From Bacteroidota bacterium (lineage in GTDB: Bacteria > Bacteroidota > Bacteroidia > Flavobacteriales_F > PHOS-HE28), in assembly GCA_023430325.1 (NCBI GenBank), contig JAEZAU010000169.1:1-14637 (forward strand): a stretch of 14,637 bases of DNA, written 5' to 3'. The notes under the pieces were generated by a model that had not been told where the DNA came from, did not search any database, and worked only from the letters and a program-made list of their open reading frames with translations. Position numbers and translations under genes: made by a program. Shown here in pieces: positions 7,461 to 14,471 of the stretch (position 1 is the stretch's first letter; each line of letters opens with the position of its first letter).

Positions 7461-7474
7461 GGCGGGATCCCGCC
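7461..7474. repeat. 14-bp perfect palindrome, second half of the repeat unit
   Basis: GGCGGGATCCCGCC is fully self-complementary and lies 27 bp from the hairpin at 7400-7433. The two probably belong to one compound repeat of about 75-110 bp. Confidence 0.55.
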
Positions 7475-7527
7475 CAAAGAAACCTAATGAAATAGATCGA
7501 GTTCAGTGACGCTGGCCAGATCGTAGA

Positions 7528-8508
7528 TCAGAATACGATCTTCTGTCTGCGTATGCGAGCACGGTATTTCTTCGAACCGCTACGGTATTTGAAGATCTTG
7601 TACTGCGCATTGAAGGTGAGGAAGATGTATGCGTCAAGATCCTTGCTGTCTCCCCGTTGCTGGCCTTCGGCGGTGGCACCATAGATCCCTTCTTCGATCA
7701 GGAGATCGAGGCTGGGGTCTGCCAGATAGGCGGCCATCTCCCCGTTAAGGCCATTGGCTTCTCTGATCGCCTGTTCGTTGTAATAGACGCCGCTCACATC
7801 GTCGATGTAATCGGTGAAGGTCTTGGTGTATTGAAGCTCAAGGCCGAGGCTCCATTGCTTGGAGAATGAGCGGCGCACACCGACGCCCATCGGAATGCAT
7901 AACCCCATGTTCTGGTATTCTTCGGGGCCACCCGGAAGGCCCTGTCCTTCAGTGCGTAAAGGCCTCAGGTTGACCCAGGCATTGTTGAACTGGGCTTTTG
8001 GCTCGAAGTAGAAACCGCCGATACCTGCGAAAAAGTAAAGACCTACACGGCTGGACTTGGTGCCCTTGACGCCACGCAGATCGTAGACGTGGCCCAACTC
8101 CTCCCGGTAGAGGTGCAGTTCATAGCGAAGGCTCGCCTCGATCACATCCGACCTGAAATGGAGGTTACGGTTATTACGGAAGATCTCCCGGGTCAGATTA
8201 TCGTTACCGGCCAGTACACCGTAAGCGATACCAAGGCGCAGGGCCTGTTTCCGGCGGATGTAGTAACGGTAACCGAAACTTGCGGCGGGCCGTGTCTGGC
8301 TCAGTTCCAAATCCCAGATGAAGGGTGATCCGATCTGGTTGCGGCCACCGAGTTCACCGAGGAAATTCGAGATTCCGAAGGCCAGGTTCAGCTCATTGCG
8401 GTTGGTCTTCCAGTAGGATGACTGCCTGAAATACTGCGCGTTGAGGCCGGACGACACAGCCGCGATCAAGATCAAAGCAAGAAGGGAACGCTTCGCGGAT
8501 CGGAGCAT
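7528..8508 (-). CDS. PorG-like (DUF6089) outer-membrane beta-barrel protein
   Basis: A 326-residue outer-membrane protein. The signal peptide MLRSAKRSLLALILIAAVSS (cleavage likely after NA, before Gln25) leads into the DUF6089 pattern: NELNLAFGISNFLGELGG near 38-55, then a paired-strand FGYRYYIRRKQALRLGIAYG, then RNLHFRSDVIEASLRYELHL. Periplasmic turns and long loops alternate with strands to the end. The family includes PorG of the type IX secretion system of Porphyromonas gingivalis, which links the PorK/PorN ring to the outer membrane. Assignment to PorG itself is not certain, because DUF6089 barrels occur in several copies per genome. The C-terminal tail is unusually basic (many Arg/Lys, ending RIRRQKIVF). 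It has its own promoter at 8526-8533. A weak inverted repeat, GATCGTA/TACGATC (7519-7540), spans the stop codon but lacks a T-tract. Confidence 0.8.
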   Translation of the reverse strand: MLRSAKRSLLALILIAAVSSGLNAQYFRQSSYWKTNRNELNLAFGISNFLGELGGRNQIGSPFIWDLELSQTRPAASFGYRYYIRRKQALRLGIAYGVLAGNDNLTREIFRNNRNLHFRSDVIEASLRYELHLYREELGHVYDLRGVKGTKSSRVGLYFFAGIGGFYFEPKAQFNNAWVNLRPLRTEGQGLPGGPEEYQNMGLCIPMGVGVRRSFSKQWSLGLELQYTKTFTDYIDDVSGVYYNEQAIREANGLNGEMAAYLADPSLDLLIEEGIYGATAEGQQRGDSKDLDAYIFLTFNAQYKIFKYRSGSKKYRARIRRQKIVF

Positions 8509-8525
8509 CAGCTAATGGTGGCAGC

Positions 8526-8533
8526 CAAATATA
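8526..8533 (-). promoter_or_regulatory. Bacteroidota -7 element for the PorG-like gene
   Basis: The minus strand reads TATATTTG, an exact TAnnTTTG match, 17 nt before the ATG at 8508. A TTG (minus strand of 8550-8552) lies 16 nt further upstream and could be the -33 element. Confidence 0.65.
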
Positions 8534-8614
8534 GGTGGTTTGATCTTCTCAACGCCAGAATATGCGTCCGCCAATGAACTAGACAGGGTTCTTGCTGGAT
8601 GGTTGCCTGTGAGG

Positions 8615-9139
8615 TCAATTTCTTCCGGTGAACCACCATATCACGATCCCTGCGCATACTGAAACGTTCAGTGAATGCTTGCTTCCGAACTGGGGAATGA
8701 TCAATGCGTCGTGGCTCATGCGGAGTGCTTCATCGCTTACGCCGGATAGTTCGTTGCCGAAGATCAAGGCTACTTTTCCGTGTGATCGTTCCCATTCGTT
8801 CAGGGGTAAGGCGTTCACGGTCTGTTCCACCGCGATGATGGTATGGTCCTGCAGCTGAAGTAGACATTCCTCGGTGGAATCATGCTGGACCCATGGCACC
8901 GATGCCGTGGCGCCCAAAGCCGTCTTCTCGATCTCACGGTGCGGGGGGCAGGGAGTAAGACCGCACAAATGGATCGCCTTCACTCCAAAGGAATCCGCAG
9001 TGCGGAAGATGGAGCCCACATTATGCCTGCTTCTCACATTGTCCAGCACCACCACTATTTCCGAGACAGGAACATACGAAGCGGCGTCTACGCGTGCAAG
9101 CTCATGCATTTGCAGCTTCCGATCGTCATTCAGGTGCAT
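8615..9139 (-). CDS. SpoU/TrmH-family RNA 2'-O-methyltransferase
   Basis: A SPOUT-superfamily enzyme that methylates ribose 2'-OH groups in tRNA or rRNA, using S-adenosylmethionine bound in a C-terminal trefoil knot. With the start at 9139 the protein has 174 residues. The three SpoU motifs are present: VVLDNVRSRHNVGSIFRTAD (30-49) with the catalytic Arg/Asn, ALIFGNELSGVS (124-135), and IPQFGSKHSLNVSVCAGI (148-165). LCGLTPCPPHREIEKTALGA is typical of the short Bacteroidota TrmH-like proteins. The RNA target cannot be read from sequence. The start is chosen because related proteins begin MRKL.MxEL, matched by MHLNDDRKLQMHEL; a longer frame to 9253 would run into mutS. It is divergent from mutS with 86 bp between them. 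Confidence 0.9.
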   Translation of the reverse strand: MHLNDDRKLQMHELARVDAASYVPVSEIVVVLDNVRSRHNVGSIFRTADSFGVKAIHLCGLTPCPPHREIEKTALGATASVPWVQHDSTEECLLQLQDHTIIAVEQTVNALPLNEWERSHGKVALIFGNELSGVSDEALRMSHDALIIPQFGSKHSLNVSVCAGIVIWWFTGRN

Positions 9140-9197
9140 TTGGGTGATCGTTGGGAAAATGTGAAGAACGAATTGGTGGGCGTGCAGGATAGGCGGA

Positions 9198-9205
9198 TAT
9201 CTTCG
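9198..9205 (+). promoter_or_regulatory. Probable -7 element for mutS
   Basis: TATCTTCG is one base from TAnnTTTG and lies 20 nt before the proposed TTG start at 9226. A TTG at 9173-9175, 22 nt further upstream, could be the -33 element. Confidence 0.4.
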
Positions 9206-9225
9206 GCGCAAAGGAATTGATCGGA

Positions 9226-11862
9226 TTGGCAAAGGACAAGGAGGGCACACCATTAATGAAGCAGTATGAACGCATCAAGGCGCAATATCCTGATGCTGTG
9301 CTTCTTTTCCGTGTGGGGGATTTTTATGAGACCTTCGGTGCTGATGCCATCACCGCGTCACGGGTCCTGGGCATAGTGCTTACCCGGCGCAATAATGGGG
9401 GAGGAGATATCGAACTGGCGGGCTTCCCGTATCATTCCCTGGAGACATACCTGCCCCGGTTGGTGCGAGCGGGTCACCGGGTCGCCATTTGCGATCAATT
9501 GGAAGATCCCAAGCTGGCCAGGACCGTTGTGCAAAGAGGTGTCACCGAGGTGGTGACCCCCGGCATTTCGTTCAGCGATCAGGTGCTTGATACCCGGTCC
9601 AACAACTGGCTGGCAGCGATCGTGGGGGAAAAGGGTACCTACGGGCTCGCATTGGTGGATGTGACCACCGGCGAGTTCCTGGCCGCGGAAGATGATGCCG
9701 ATGGAATATTGCGAGTGCTTGAAGGACATGCCCCCAATGAATTGTTGTTCCCTCGTGGTACGAAAGACCCGGCGATCCTGCCACTGCTCTCACGTTGCTA
9801 TACACATGGTTTGGAGGAATGGGTCTTCAACGGTACCACCGGCAGGGAACGTCTGTTGCGGCATTTCGGTACCAGTACCCTGAAGGGCTTTGGCATCGAT
9901 GAGCTTTCGCAAGCGCAGCGTGCAGCAGGAGCGGTACTTCAATACCTGGGTGATACTTGTCATGACCGGCTGGCGCACATCGATCGCATCCGGCGTGCAT
10001 CGGCATCGTCCTTCCTGGGCCTCGATCGTTGTACCGTTCGGAACCTAGAACTGGTAACCCCGATCAATGAAGGCGGTCGTACCCTGTTGCAGGCCATGGA
10101 TCGCTGCTCCACGGCCATGGGTTCCCGGCTCCTGAAGCGTTGGTTGCTCTATCCGCTCATCGATCCCGTGCAGATCGGGTGCAGGCACGGGCGCGTCTCT
10201 GAATTGCTCGCAGCCCCGGATCTGATGCGGACCTTCCTGGAGTTGGCCGAGGATATCGGCGATCTCGAACGCCTCGCAGGCAAGGCCGCGGCAGGACGCA
10301 TCGGCCCGCGGGAACTGCTGCATCTTCACCGATCGCTGCTGGCATCTGAACGTATGAAGGCCGTTCTGTTGGAACATGGGAACGCCCTTGGCAGGAGCGT
10401 GGAGCAACTCCATGTGCCGGTGCAGCTTGCCGGAGAGATCGCACGCACGCTGGTAGAGGTACCCGCGGTCAACTTGTTGAAGGGCGGGGTCATCGCATCG
10501 GGTATTCATGCCGAACTGGATGAATTGCGGCATGTAAGCACCCATGCGAAAGAGTTATTGCTCGGGGTACAGGAGCGTGAGATGTCGCGTACGGGCATCA
10601 CCTCCCTGAAGATCGGCTTCAACAATGTCTTCGGTTATTACCTGGAGGTGCGGCATGCACACAAGGAGAAGGTGCCGGCCGAATGGGTTCGCAAGCAGAC
10701 CCTGGTGAATGCAGAACGGTACATTACCCAGGAATTGAAGGACCTTGAGGATCGCATCCTGGGAGCAGAGGAGAGGATCCTCGCCCTTGAGGCGCAGATC
10801 TTTCATGATCTGGCGGCCAGGGTGGTGCAAGAGATCTCTGAAGTGAAGGAGGTCGCTGCCGCCATGGCGGAACTGGACATTCTCTCGGCCTTTGCACGCA
10901 ATGCACAGGAACGGGAATACTGCCGGCCGGTATTCCTGGAAGACCGGTCCATCGCCCTGCGCGATCTGCGGCATCCGGTCATCGAACAGCAGCTTCCGCC
11001 AGGCGTGCCCTATGTTGCCAACGATATCCAGCTCGATCCGAAGGAGCGGCAGATCGTGATGATCACCGGACCGAACATGAGCGGCAAATCGGCCCTGTTG
11101 CGGCAGACAGCTTTAGTGGTCATCATGGCACAGGCCGGAAGCTTCGTTCCAGCCTCTTCTGCTGAACTGGGTATCGTAGATAGGGTGTTCACCCGCGTGG
11201 GTGCTTCCGACAACCTGAGCACCGGCGAGAGCACGTTCATGGTGGAGATGAACGAAACGGCAAGCATATTGAACAATCTCAGCGATCGCAGCCTTGTGTT
11301 GCTCGATGAGATCGGACGTGGAACAAGCACGTATGACGGCATTTCCATCGCCTGGGCGATTGCGGAGTTCCTGCATGATCATCCCGGCCGGCCCAGGACT
11401 CTTTTCGCCACGCATTATCATGAGTTGAACGAGATGGCGGCGTCCTTTCCGCGCATCCGCAATGCGAACGTTTCCGTGCGTGAGGTGGATGGCAAGATCC
11501 TTTTCCTGCGGAAATTGGTCGCGGGTGGCAGTGATAGGAGCTTCGGCATCCACGTGGCCGAAATGGCCGGCATGCCTGGCAAAGTGGTGCAACGGGCCCA
11601 GAAAGTCCTGGCGCACCTGGAGCGAAGCCATGCCGGTGATCTGGGTGCGGAAAAACCATCCCTGGAGGTCCTTCCTCCCGATATGAAGGATCTGGGCAGG
11701 GAACTTCAGCTGAGCATCTTCCAATTGGACGACCCCGCCTTGGAACGGATTCGCGAAATGATCGGTGCGATCGATATCGATACCCTTACTCCGGTGGAGG
11801 CCTTATTGAAACTCAATGAGATCAAGCGATCGGTGGAGCGCCAGAAACTGAAGAAGGTTTGA
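9226..11862 (+). CDS. mutS: DNA mismatch repair protein MutS
   Basis: Recognises base mismatches and small loops and starts mismatch repair with MutL. The 878 residues include the mismatch-binding motif GDFYETF (31-37, with the Phe-X-Glu that stacks on the mismatch). The connector, core and clamp regions (with RTGITSLKIGFNNVFGYYLE) follow. The ABC-type ATPase has Walker A GPNMSGKSALLRQ near residue 615, a STGESTFMVEM signature, Walker B DEIGRGTSTYDG near 694, and ATHYHEL. The C-terminus LSIFQLDDPALERIREMI is typical of Bacteroidota MutS1. No ATG suits the N-terminus. TTG at 9226 gives MAKDKEGTPLMKQY, which matches the family start; TTG 9217 and ATG 9256 are alternatives, the last cutting into conserved residues. 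It has its own promoter, and no clear terminator is seen before tRNA-Gly. Confidence 0.97.
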   Translation: MAKDKEGTPLMKQYERIKAQYPDAVLLFRVGDFYETFGADAITASRVLGIVLTRRNNGGGDIELAGFPYHSLETYLPRLVRAGHRVAICDQLEDPKLARTVVQRGVTEVVTPGISFSDQVLDTRSNNWLAAIVGEKGTYGLALVDVTTGEFLAAEDDADGILRVLEGHAPNELLFPRGTKDPAILPLLSRCYTHGLEEWVFNGTTGRERLLRHFGTSTLKGFGIDELSQAQRAAGAVLQYLGDTCHDRLAHIDRIRRASASSFLGLDRCTVRNLELVTPINEGGRTLLQAMDRCSTAMGSRLLKRWLLYPLIDPVQIGCRHGRVSELLAAPDLMRTFLELAEDIGDLERLAGKAAAGRIGPRELLHLHRSLLASERMKAVLLEHGNALGRSVEQLHVPVQLAGEIARTLVEVPAVNLLKGGVIASGIHAELDELRHVSTHAKELLLGVQEREMSRTGITSLKIGFNNVFGYYLEVRHAHKEKVPAEWVRKQTLVNAERYITQELKDLEDRILGAEERILALEAQIFHDLAARVVQEISEVKEVAAAMAELDILSAFARNAQEREYCRPVFLEDRSIALRDLRHPVIEQQLPPGVPYVANDIQLDPKERQIVMITGPNMSGKSALLRQTALVVIMAQAGSFVPASSAELGIVDRVFTRVGASDNLSTGESTFMVEMNETASILNNLSDRSLVLLDEIGRGTSTYDGISIAWAIAEFLHDHPGRPRTLFATHYHELNEMAASFPRIRNANVSVREVDGKILFLRKLVAGGSDRSFGIHVAEMAGMPGKVVQRAQKVLAHLERSHAGDLGAEKPSLEVLPPDMKDLGRELQLSIFQLDDPALERIREMIGAIDIDTLTPVEALLKLNEIKRSVERQKLKKV

Positions 11863-11902
11863 TCGAAATTCTTCACGTTACTCTACGATCCGATCACCTT
11901 GT

Positions 11903-11910
11903 TATATTTG
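11903..11910 (+). promoter_or_regulatory. Bacteroidota -7 element for tRNA-Gly
   Basis: TATATTTG, an exact TAnnTTTG match, lies 10 nt before the mature tRNA 5' end. The following CACCCCCA is the usual context of such promoters. No strong -33 element is seen. Confidence 0.7.
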
Positions 11911-11920
11911 CACCCCCAAT

Positions 11921-11996
<76 letters not shown>

Positions 11997-11999
11997 ATG

Positions 12000-12031
12000 G
12001 ATGCCTTCCACAGCGGAAGGCATCGTTATTT
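12000..12031 (+). terminator. Intrinsic terminator after tRNA-Gly
   Basis: Stem GATGCCTTCC (12000-12009) and GGAAGGCATC (12015-12024), loop ACAGC, followed by GTTATTTT. It starts 3 nt after the tRNA CCA end. It should stop most tRNA-Gly transcripts, so tRNA-Leu either depends on read-through or has its own, unrecognised promoter. Confidence 0.75.
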
Positions 12032-12048
12032 TGTGGGCCTTACCTCCC

Positions 12049-12136
12049 GCCCGGGTGGTGAAATGGTATACACGAGGGACTTAAAATCCCTTGGTCCGTA
12101 AGGGCCGTGCGGGTTCAAGTCCCGCCCCGGGCACCA
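12049..12136 (+). tRNA. tRNA-Leu (anticodon TAA)
   Basis: An 88-nt class II tRNA with encoded CCA. The acceptor GCCCGGG pairs with CCCGGGC. The anticodon stem AGGGA/TCCCT encloses CTTAAAA with TAA at 12082-12084. A long variable arm (about 12092-12107) is characteristic of Leu. The T-arm GCGGG/CCCGC holds TTCAAGT. The discriminator is A, as required by LeuRS. The next gene, gluQ, begins 18 nt after the CCA. Confidence 0.97.
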
Positions 12137-12154
12137 CCGGTCTCCGATCCATTC

Positions 12155-13006
12155 GTGCAAGGAAGAACGCGGATAGCTCCCACGCCCAGCGGTCTGTTGC
12201 ACCGGGGTAACGCGATCGATTTTCTTCTTACGGGTCTGATCGCAGCGAAGTATGATCTCTCGATCCTGCTGCGTATCGATGATCTGGACGCTGAGCGTGT
12301 GAGACCTGAATATGTTCAGGATGTGTTCGATTCTCTTGATTGGCTGGGAATCCTTCCCGATGAAGGTCCCAAGAGTGCCGGGGATCTTTATGGATCATGG
12401 AGCCAACGCTACCGGATGGATCGGTATGAAAAGCTGCTTCGCGATCTGTATTCGGTGAATGCCATCTATGGATGTACATGCACCAGAAGCTCACTTGAGG
12501 GTACGGCGATCTATCCTGGTACTTGTCGTGGTAAGAACATTCCGATGCATGATCCGAAAGCAGTCTGGCGCATTGCAGTACCTCAAGATGAAAGCGTCAT
12601 CATGCGGACGATCGGCGGGCAGACCGTCGATCTGGATGTCGGTTCGCTGATCGGTGATGTGGTGGTACGCCAGCGGCCTGTGAGCGGGACCAGCAGACCG
12701 GCCTACCAGATAGCCTCGCTGGCCGATGATATCCATTTCGGGATCACACACATCGTTCGCGGCGAAGATCTGCTGCCTTCCACGGCGATCCAGTTGTATA
12801 TGGCGAAATTGCTTGGTCTCCGACAGTTCCAGCAGGTGCAGTTCCTTCATCATCCATTGGTGACCAATGATCGTGGCGTGAAGCTTTCAAAATCGGCTGG
12901 ATCTTTTTCATTAAAACAGATCAGATCGAGGGGTGAAGCTCCTGATGGGATCCTGGCGGAAGCGCGTGAAATGATGGAACAGCTCTTCAAAGACCACCTG
13001 CTGTAA
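12155..13006 (+). CDS. gluQ: Glutamyl-Q tRNA(Asp) synthetase
   Basis: A truncated glutamyl-tRNA synthetase paralogue that attaches glutamate to the queuosine base in the anticodon of tRNA-Asp. The 283 residues cover the class I catalytic domain only; the anticodon-binding domain of full GluRS is missing, as is normal for this family. RIAPTPSGLLHRGNA (6-20) holds the HIGH-like motif. The zinc site Cys107, Cys109, Tyr120, Cys124 (CTCTR then YPGTCRG) is the GluQ-RS hallmark. HIVRGEDLLPST (199-210) shapes the active site, and KLSKS (243-247) replaces KMSKS. The only reasonable start is GTG at 12155, as the frame further upstream lies inside tRNA-Leu. This leaves an 18-nt leader after the tRNA, so the mRNA is probably released by tRNA 3' processing. 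The 3' end overlaps the convergent lipoprotein gene by 20 bp. Confidence 0.92.
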   Translation: MQGRTRIAPTPSGLLHRGNAIDFLLTGLIAAKYDLSILLRIDDLDAERVRPEYVQDVFDSLDWLGILPDEGPKSAGDLYGSWSQRYRMDRYEKLLRDLYSVNAIYGCTCTRSSLEGTAIYPGTCRGKNIPMHDPKAVWRIAVPQDESVIMRTIGGQTVDLDVGSLIGDVVVRQRPVSGTSRPAYQIASLADDIHFGITHIVRGEDLLPSTAIQLYMAKLLGLRQFQQVQFLHHPLVTNDRGVKLSKSAGSFSLKQIRSRGEAPDGILAEAREMMEQLFKDHLL

Positions 13007-13610
13007 CGATCGCGATGGCAGTGGCAACGGAGGTAAGTGCCGCAAGGGTGAGCCCGATGATCGCGAACCCTTTTCCGCCCATATCATGCTTGCGGATCCG
13101 CTTGATCGAGATCGCCGCAAGAATGAAAGTGATCCCGAGCAGTACGATGACCGCAAGTGTATTTGTGGAGGTAAGGCCGATGCCGATCGCCGCGATCGCG
13201 GTCAGAAAGACCACCGGCGCAAGCAGGTTCACTGGTTTCTTATGTTGGGATACTTCCGTTTCGGGCAGTTCCTGCACGAGCTCCAACAGTGTATCATTCG
13301 ATCCGATCGGCCGGTATGATGATGGAAGATGAGTGTCGATCGATCTTTCGATCGTGACCGGTACATCATGGCCGCTCTCCTTGTTCGATCGCAGATCCCT
13401 GGTATGGTCTGCCGAAGCGGTCACGATCGGTTCGATGTGATGGACATCAGAATTTCTTGAAGAGGACCTCTTCGGATCGTTCGAGAACAAGGCCAGGTCC
13501 CAGCCAGGCAGGTATTTCCGTTTTTGAAGGAGCCCGGTATCGCCCACGCGTCTGGCATTCCCACAAGAAAGGAGCAGGGTGCAGAGAACGATGTACGTCG
13601 ATATGCGCAT
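12987..13610 (-). CDS. Small lipoprotein with C-terminal membrane helices
   Basis: A 207-residue protein. Residues 1-16 form a lipoprotein signal peptide (lipobox LLLS-C, Cys16). LLQKRKYLPGWDLAL (27-41) resembles a short KRKYxxGxxL motif seen near the N-terminus of many small Bacteroidota lipoproteins. Residues 45-125 are polar and low in complexity, without a recognised domain. Three hydrophobic helices follow (about 130-147, 150-169, 181-205); the KRIRKHDMGGKGFAIIGLTL hairpin resembles DUF4190-type membrane segments. A lipid anchor plus three helices is unusual, and topology is uncertain. The ATG at 13610 lies 9 nt after the desaturase stop codon, so the two are surely co-transcribed. Its last 20 bases overlap the 3' end of gluQ on the opposite strand. 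Function unknown. Confidence 0.75.
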   Translation of the reverse strand: MRISTYIVLCTLLLSCGNARRVGDTGLLQKRKYLPGWDLALFSNDPKRSSSRNSDVHHIEPIVTASADHTRDLRSNKESGHDVPVTIERSIDTHLPSSYRPIGSNDTLLELVQELPETEVSQHKKPVNLLAPVVFLTAIAAIGIGLTSTNTLAVIVLLGITFILAAISIKRIRKHDMGGKGFAIIGLTLAALTSVATAIAIVTAGGL

Positions 13611-13619
13611 CGATCGCGA

Positions 13620-14357
13620 TCAGCGCAAAGCTTCGCGCAGCCGGATGATCCGCACGGCATGAAGCATGCGGATGATCGGCCATGTGGGATCGAACTCCCA
13701 CCACTTGATCGCGAAATTGGGCCGGGCGGCGTTCGCGTGGTGATTATTGTGCAATCCTTCACCCATCACCAGGATCTCGATCGGCCACATGTTCCTGCTG
13801 GTGTCGGTCACCTTGAAGTTCGTGTAACCATATTTATGCGCGAACCAATTGATGATGGCACCATGCATGGGACCCATCACATAATGCAGTGGTAGAAGCA
13901 GGAACCACCACGGTGACGGAGCGAAGAGGACATAGAAAAGGGTGTATGCGGCGACCCAGGCAAGACGCGCCGCCCAATGATCGGCGAATCGTTCGAACGA
14001 AGGCCAGGAAGGAACATCGCGCGTGAATCGCTCATCCACGTTGATCTTGCGATCGAAGATCTCATGGTAGATCGTCTTGGTGCGCCACATCATGCTGAAC
14101 AGGCTCGGATCGTACCTGGGCGAATGTGGATCGTTCTCGGTGTCGGCATAGGCATGATGCATCCTGTGCAATACCCCGTAAGCGTATGGGCTGAGGTAGC
14201 TGCTCCCTTGTGCAATGAACGTCAGTACATGGAATGCCTTCTCCCAGAATGGCGTCATGCTGAACATCCGGTGGGCTGAATAACGGTGCAGGTAGAAGGT
14301 CTGCACGAAAAGGCTCAGGTACCAGTGCAGGATGAAGAAGATGATGATCGCGGTCAC
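13620..14357 (-). CDS. Acyl-CoA/acyl-lipid fatty acid desaturase
   Basis: A 245-residue integral membrane di-iron desaturase, probably inserting a cis double bond (delta-9 type) into fatty acyl chains and so tuning membrane fluidity. The three histidine boxes are intact: HRYSAH (24-29), HRMHH (64-68) and HNNHH (203-207). Extra conserved His residues lie in MGPMHGAIINWFAHK (161-175). Hydrophobic segments at 4-22, 42-58, 132-146 and 150-170 fit the usual topology. It is on the short side for the family, because little precedes the first His box, yet typical for Bacteroidota members. Substrate (acyl-CoA, ACP or lipid) and position cannot be told from sequence. It is first in a two-gene operon with the lipoprotein downstream. 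The promoter is at 14380-14387. Confidence 0.92.
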   Translation of the reverse strand: MTAIIIFFILHWYLSLFVQTFYLHRYSAHRMFSMTPFWEKAFHVLTFIAQGSSYLSPYAYGVLHRMHHAYADTENDPHSPRYDPSLFSMMWRTKTIYHEIFDRKINVDERFTRDVPSWPSFERFADHWAARLAWVAAYTLFYVLFAPSPWWFLLLPLHYVMGPMHGAIINWFAHKYGYTNFKVTDTSRNMWPIEILVMGEGLHNNHHANAARPNFAIKWWEFDPTWPIIRMLHAVRIIRLREALR

Positions 14358-14379
14358 GAGAGGAGCAAAAATGGAACGA

Positions 14380-14387
14380 CAAAGTTA
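14380..14387 (-). promoter_or_regulatory. Bacteroidota -7 element for the desaturase operon
   Basis: The minus strand reads TAACTTTG, an exact TAnnTTTG match, 22 nt before the ATG at 14357. A matching -33 element is not evident at the normal spacing. Confidence 0.55.
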
Positions 14388-14453
14388 GCCTTTGGCGGGG
14401 AGAAACAGACCTCAACTGTTTTCAACACCCCTTCGCCTTCCCGCGCCGGCCGC

Positions 14454-14461
14454 TAACTTTA
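14454..14461 (+). promoter_or_regulatory. Probable -7 element for the UvrD-like helicase gene
   Basis: TAACTTTA is one base from TAnnTTTG and lies 10 nt before the ATG at 14472, giving a leader of only a few nucleotides. Confidence 0.35.
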
Positions 14462-14471
14462 CGGCTTGCCG

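Larger units (their letters stand above)
7161..7527. other. Non-coding intergenic stretch with REP-like repeat
   Basis: The 367 bases between the terminator and the end of the PorG-like gene hold no convincing gene. A long open frame on the minus strand (7016-7477) crosses the terminator and the 3' end of the TPR gene, so it is a shadow. About 7161-7370 is unremarkable and may be a decayed remnant. About 7370-7485 is GC-rich and structured (hairpin 7400-7433, palindrome 7461-7474). Both flanking genes are convergent, so no promoter is expected here. Confidence 0.6.

Noticed and set aside
7016..7477. Minus-strand open frame of 153 codons covering the repeat region
   Set aside because: It reads through the terminator, the TPR gene end and the palindromes, is rich in Arg/Ser, and has no promoter or family resemblance.
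9140..9253. Longer N-terminus for the SpoU methyltransferase
   Set aside because: The extension runs through the divergent promoter region and into mutS, and is Pro/Arg-rich without similarity to the family.
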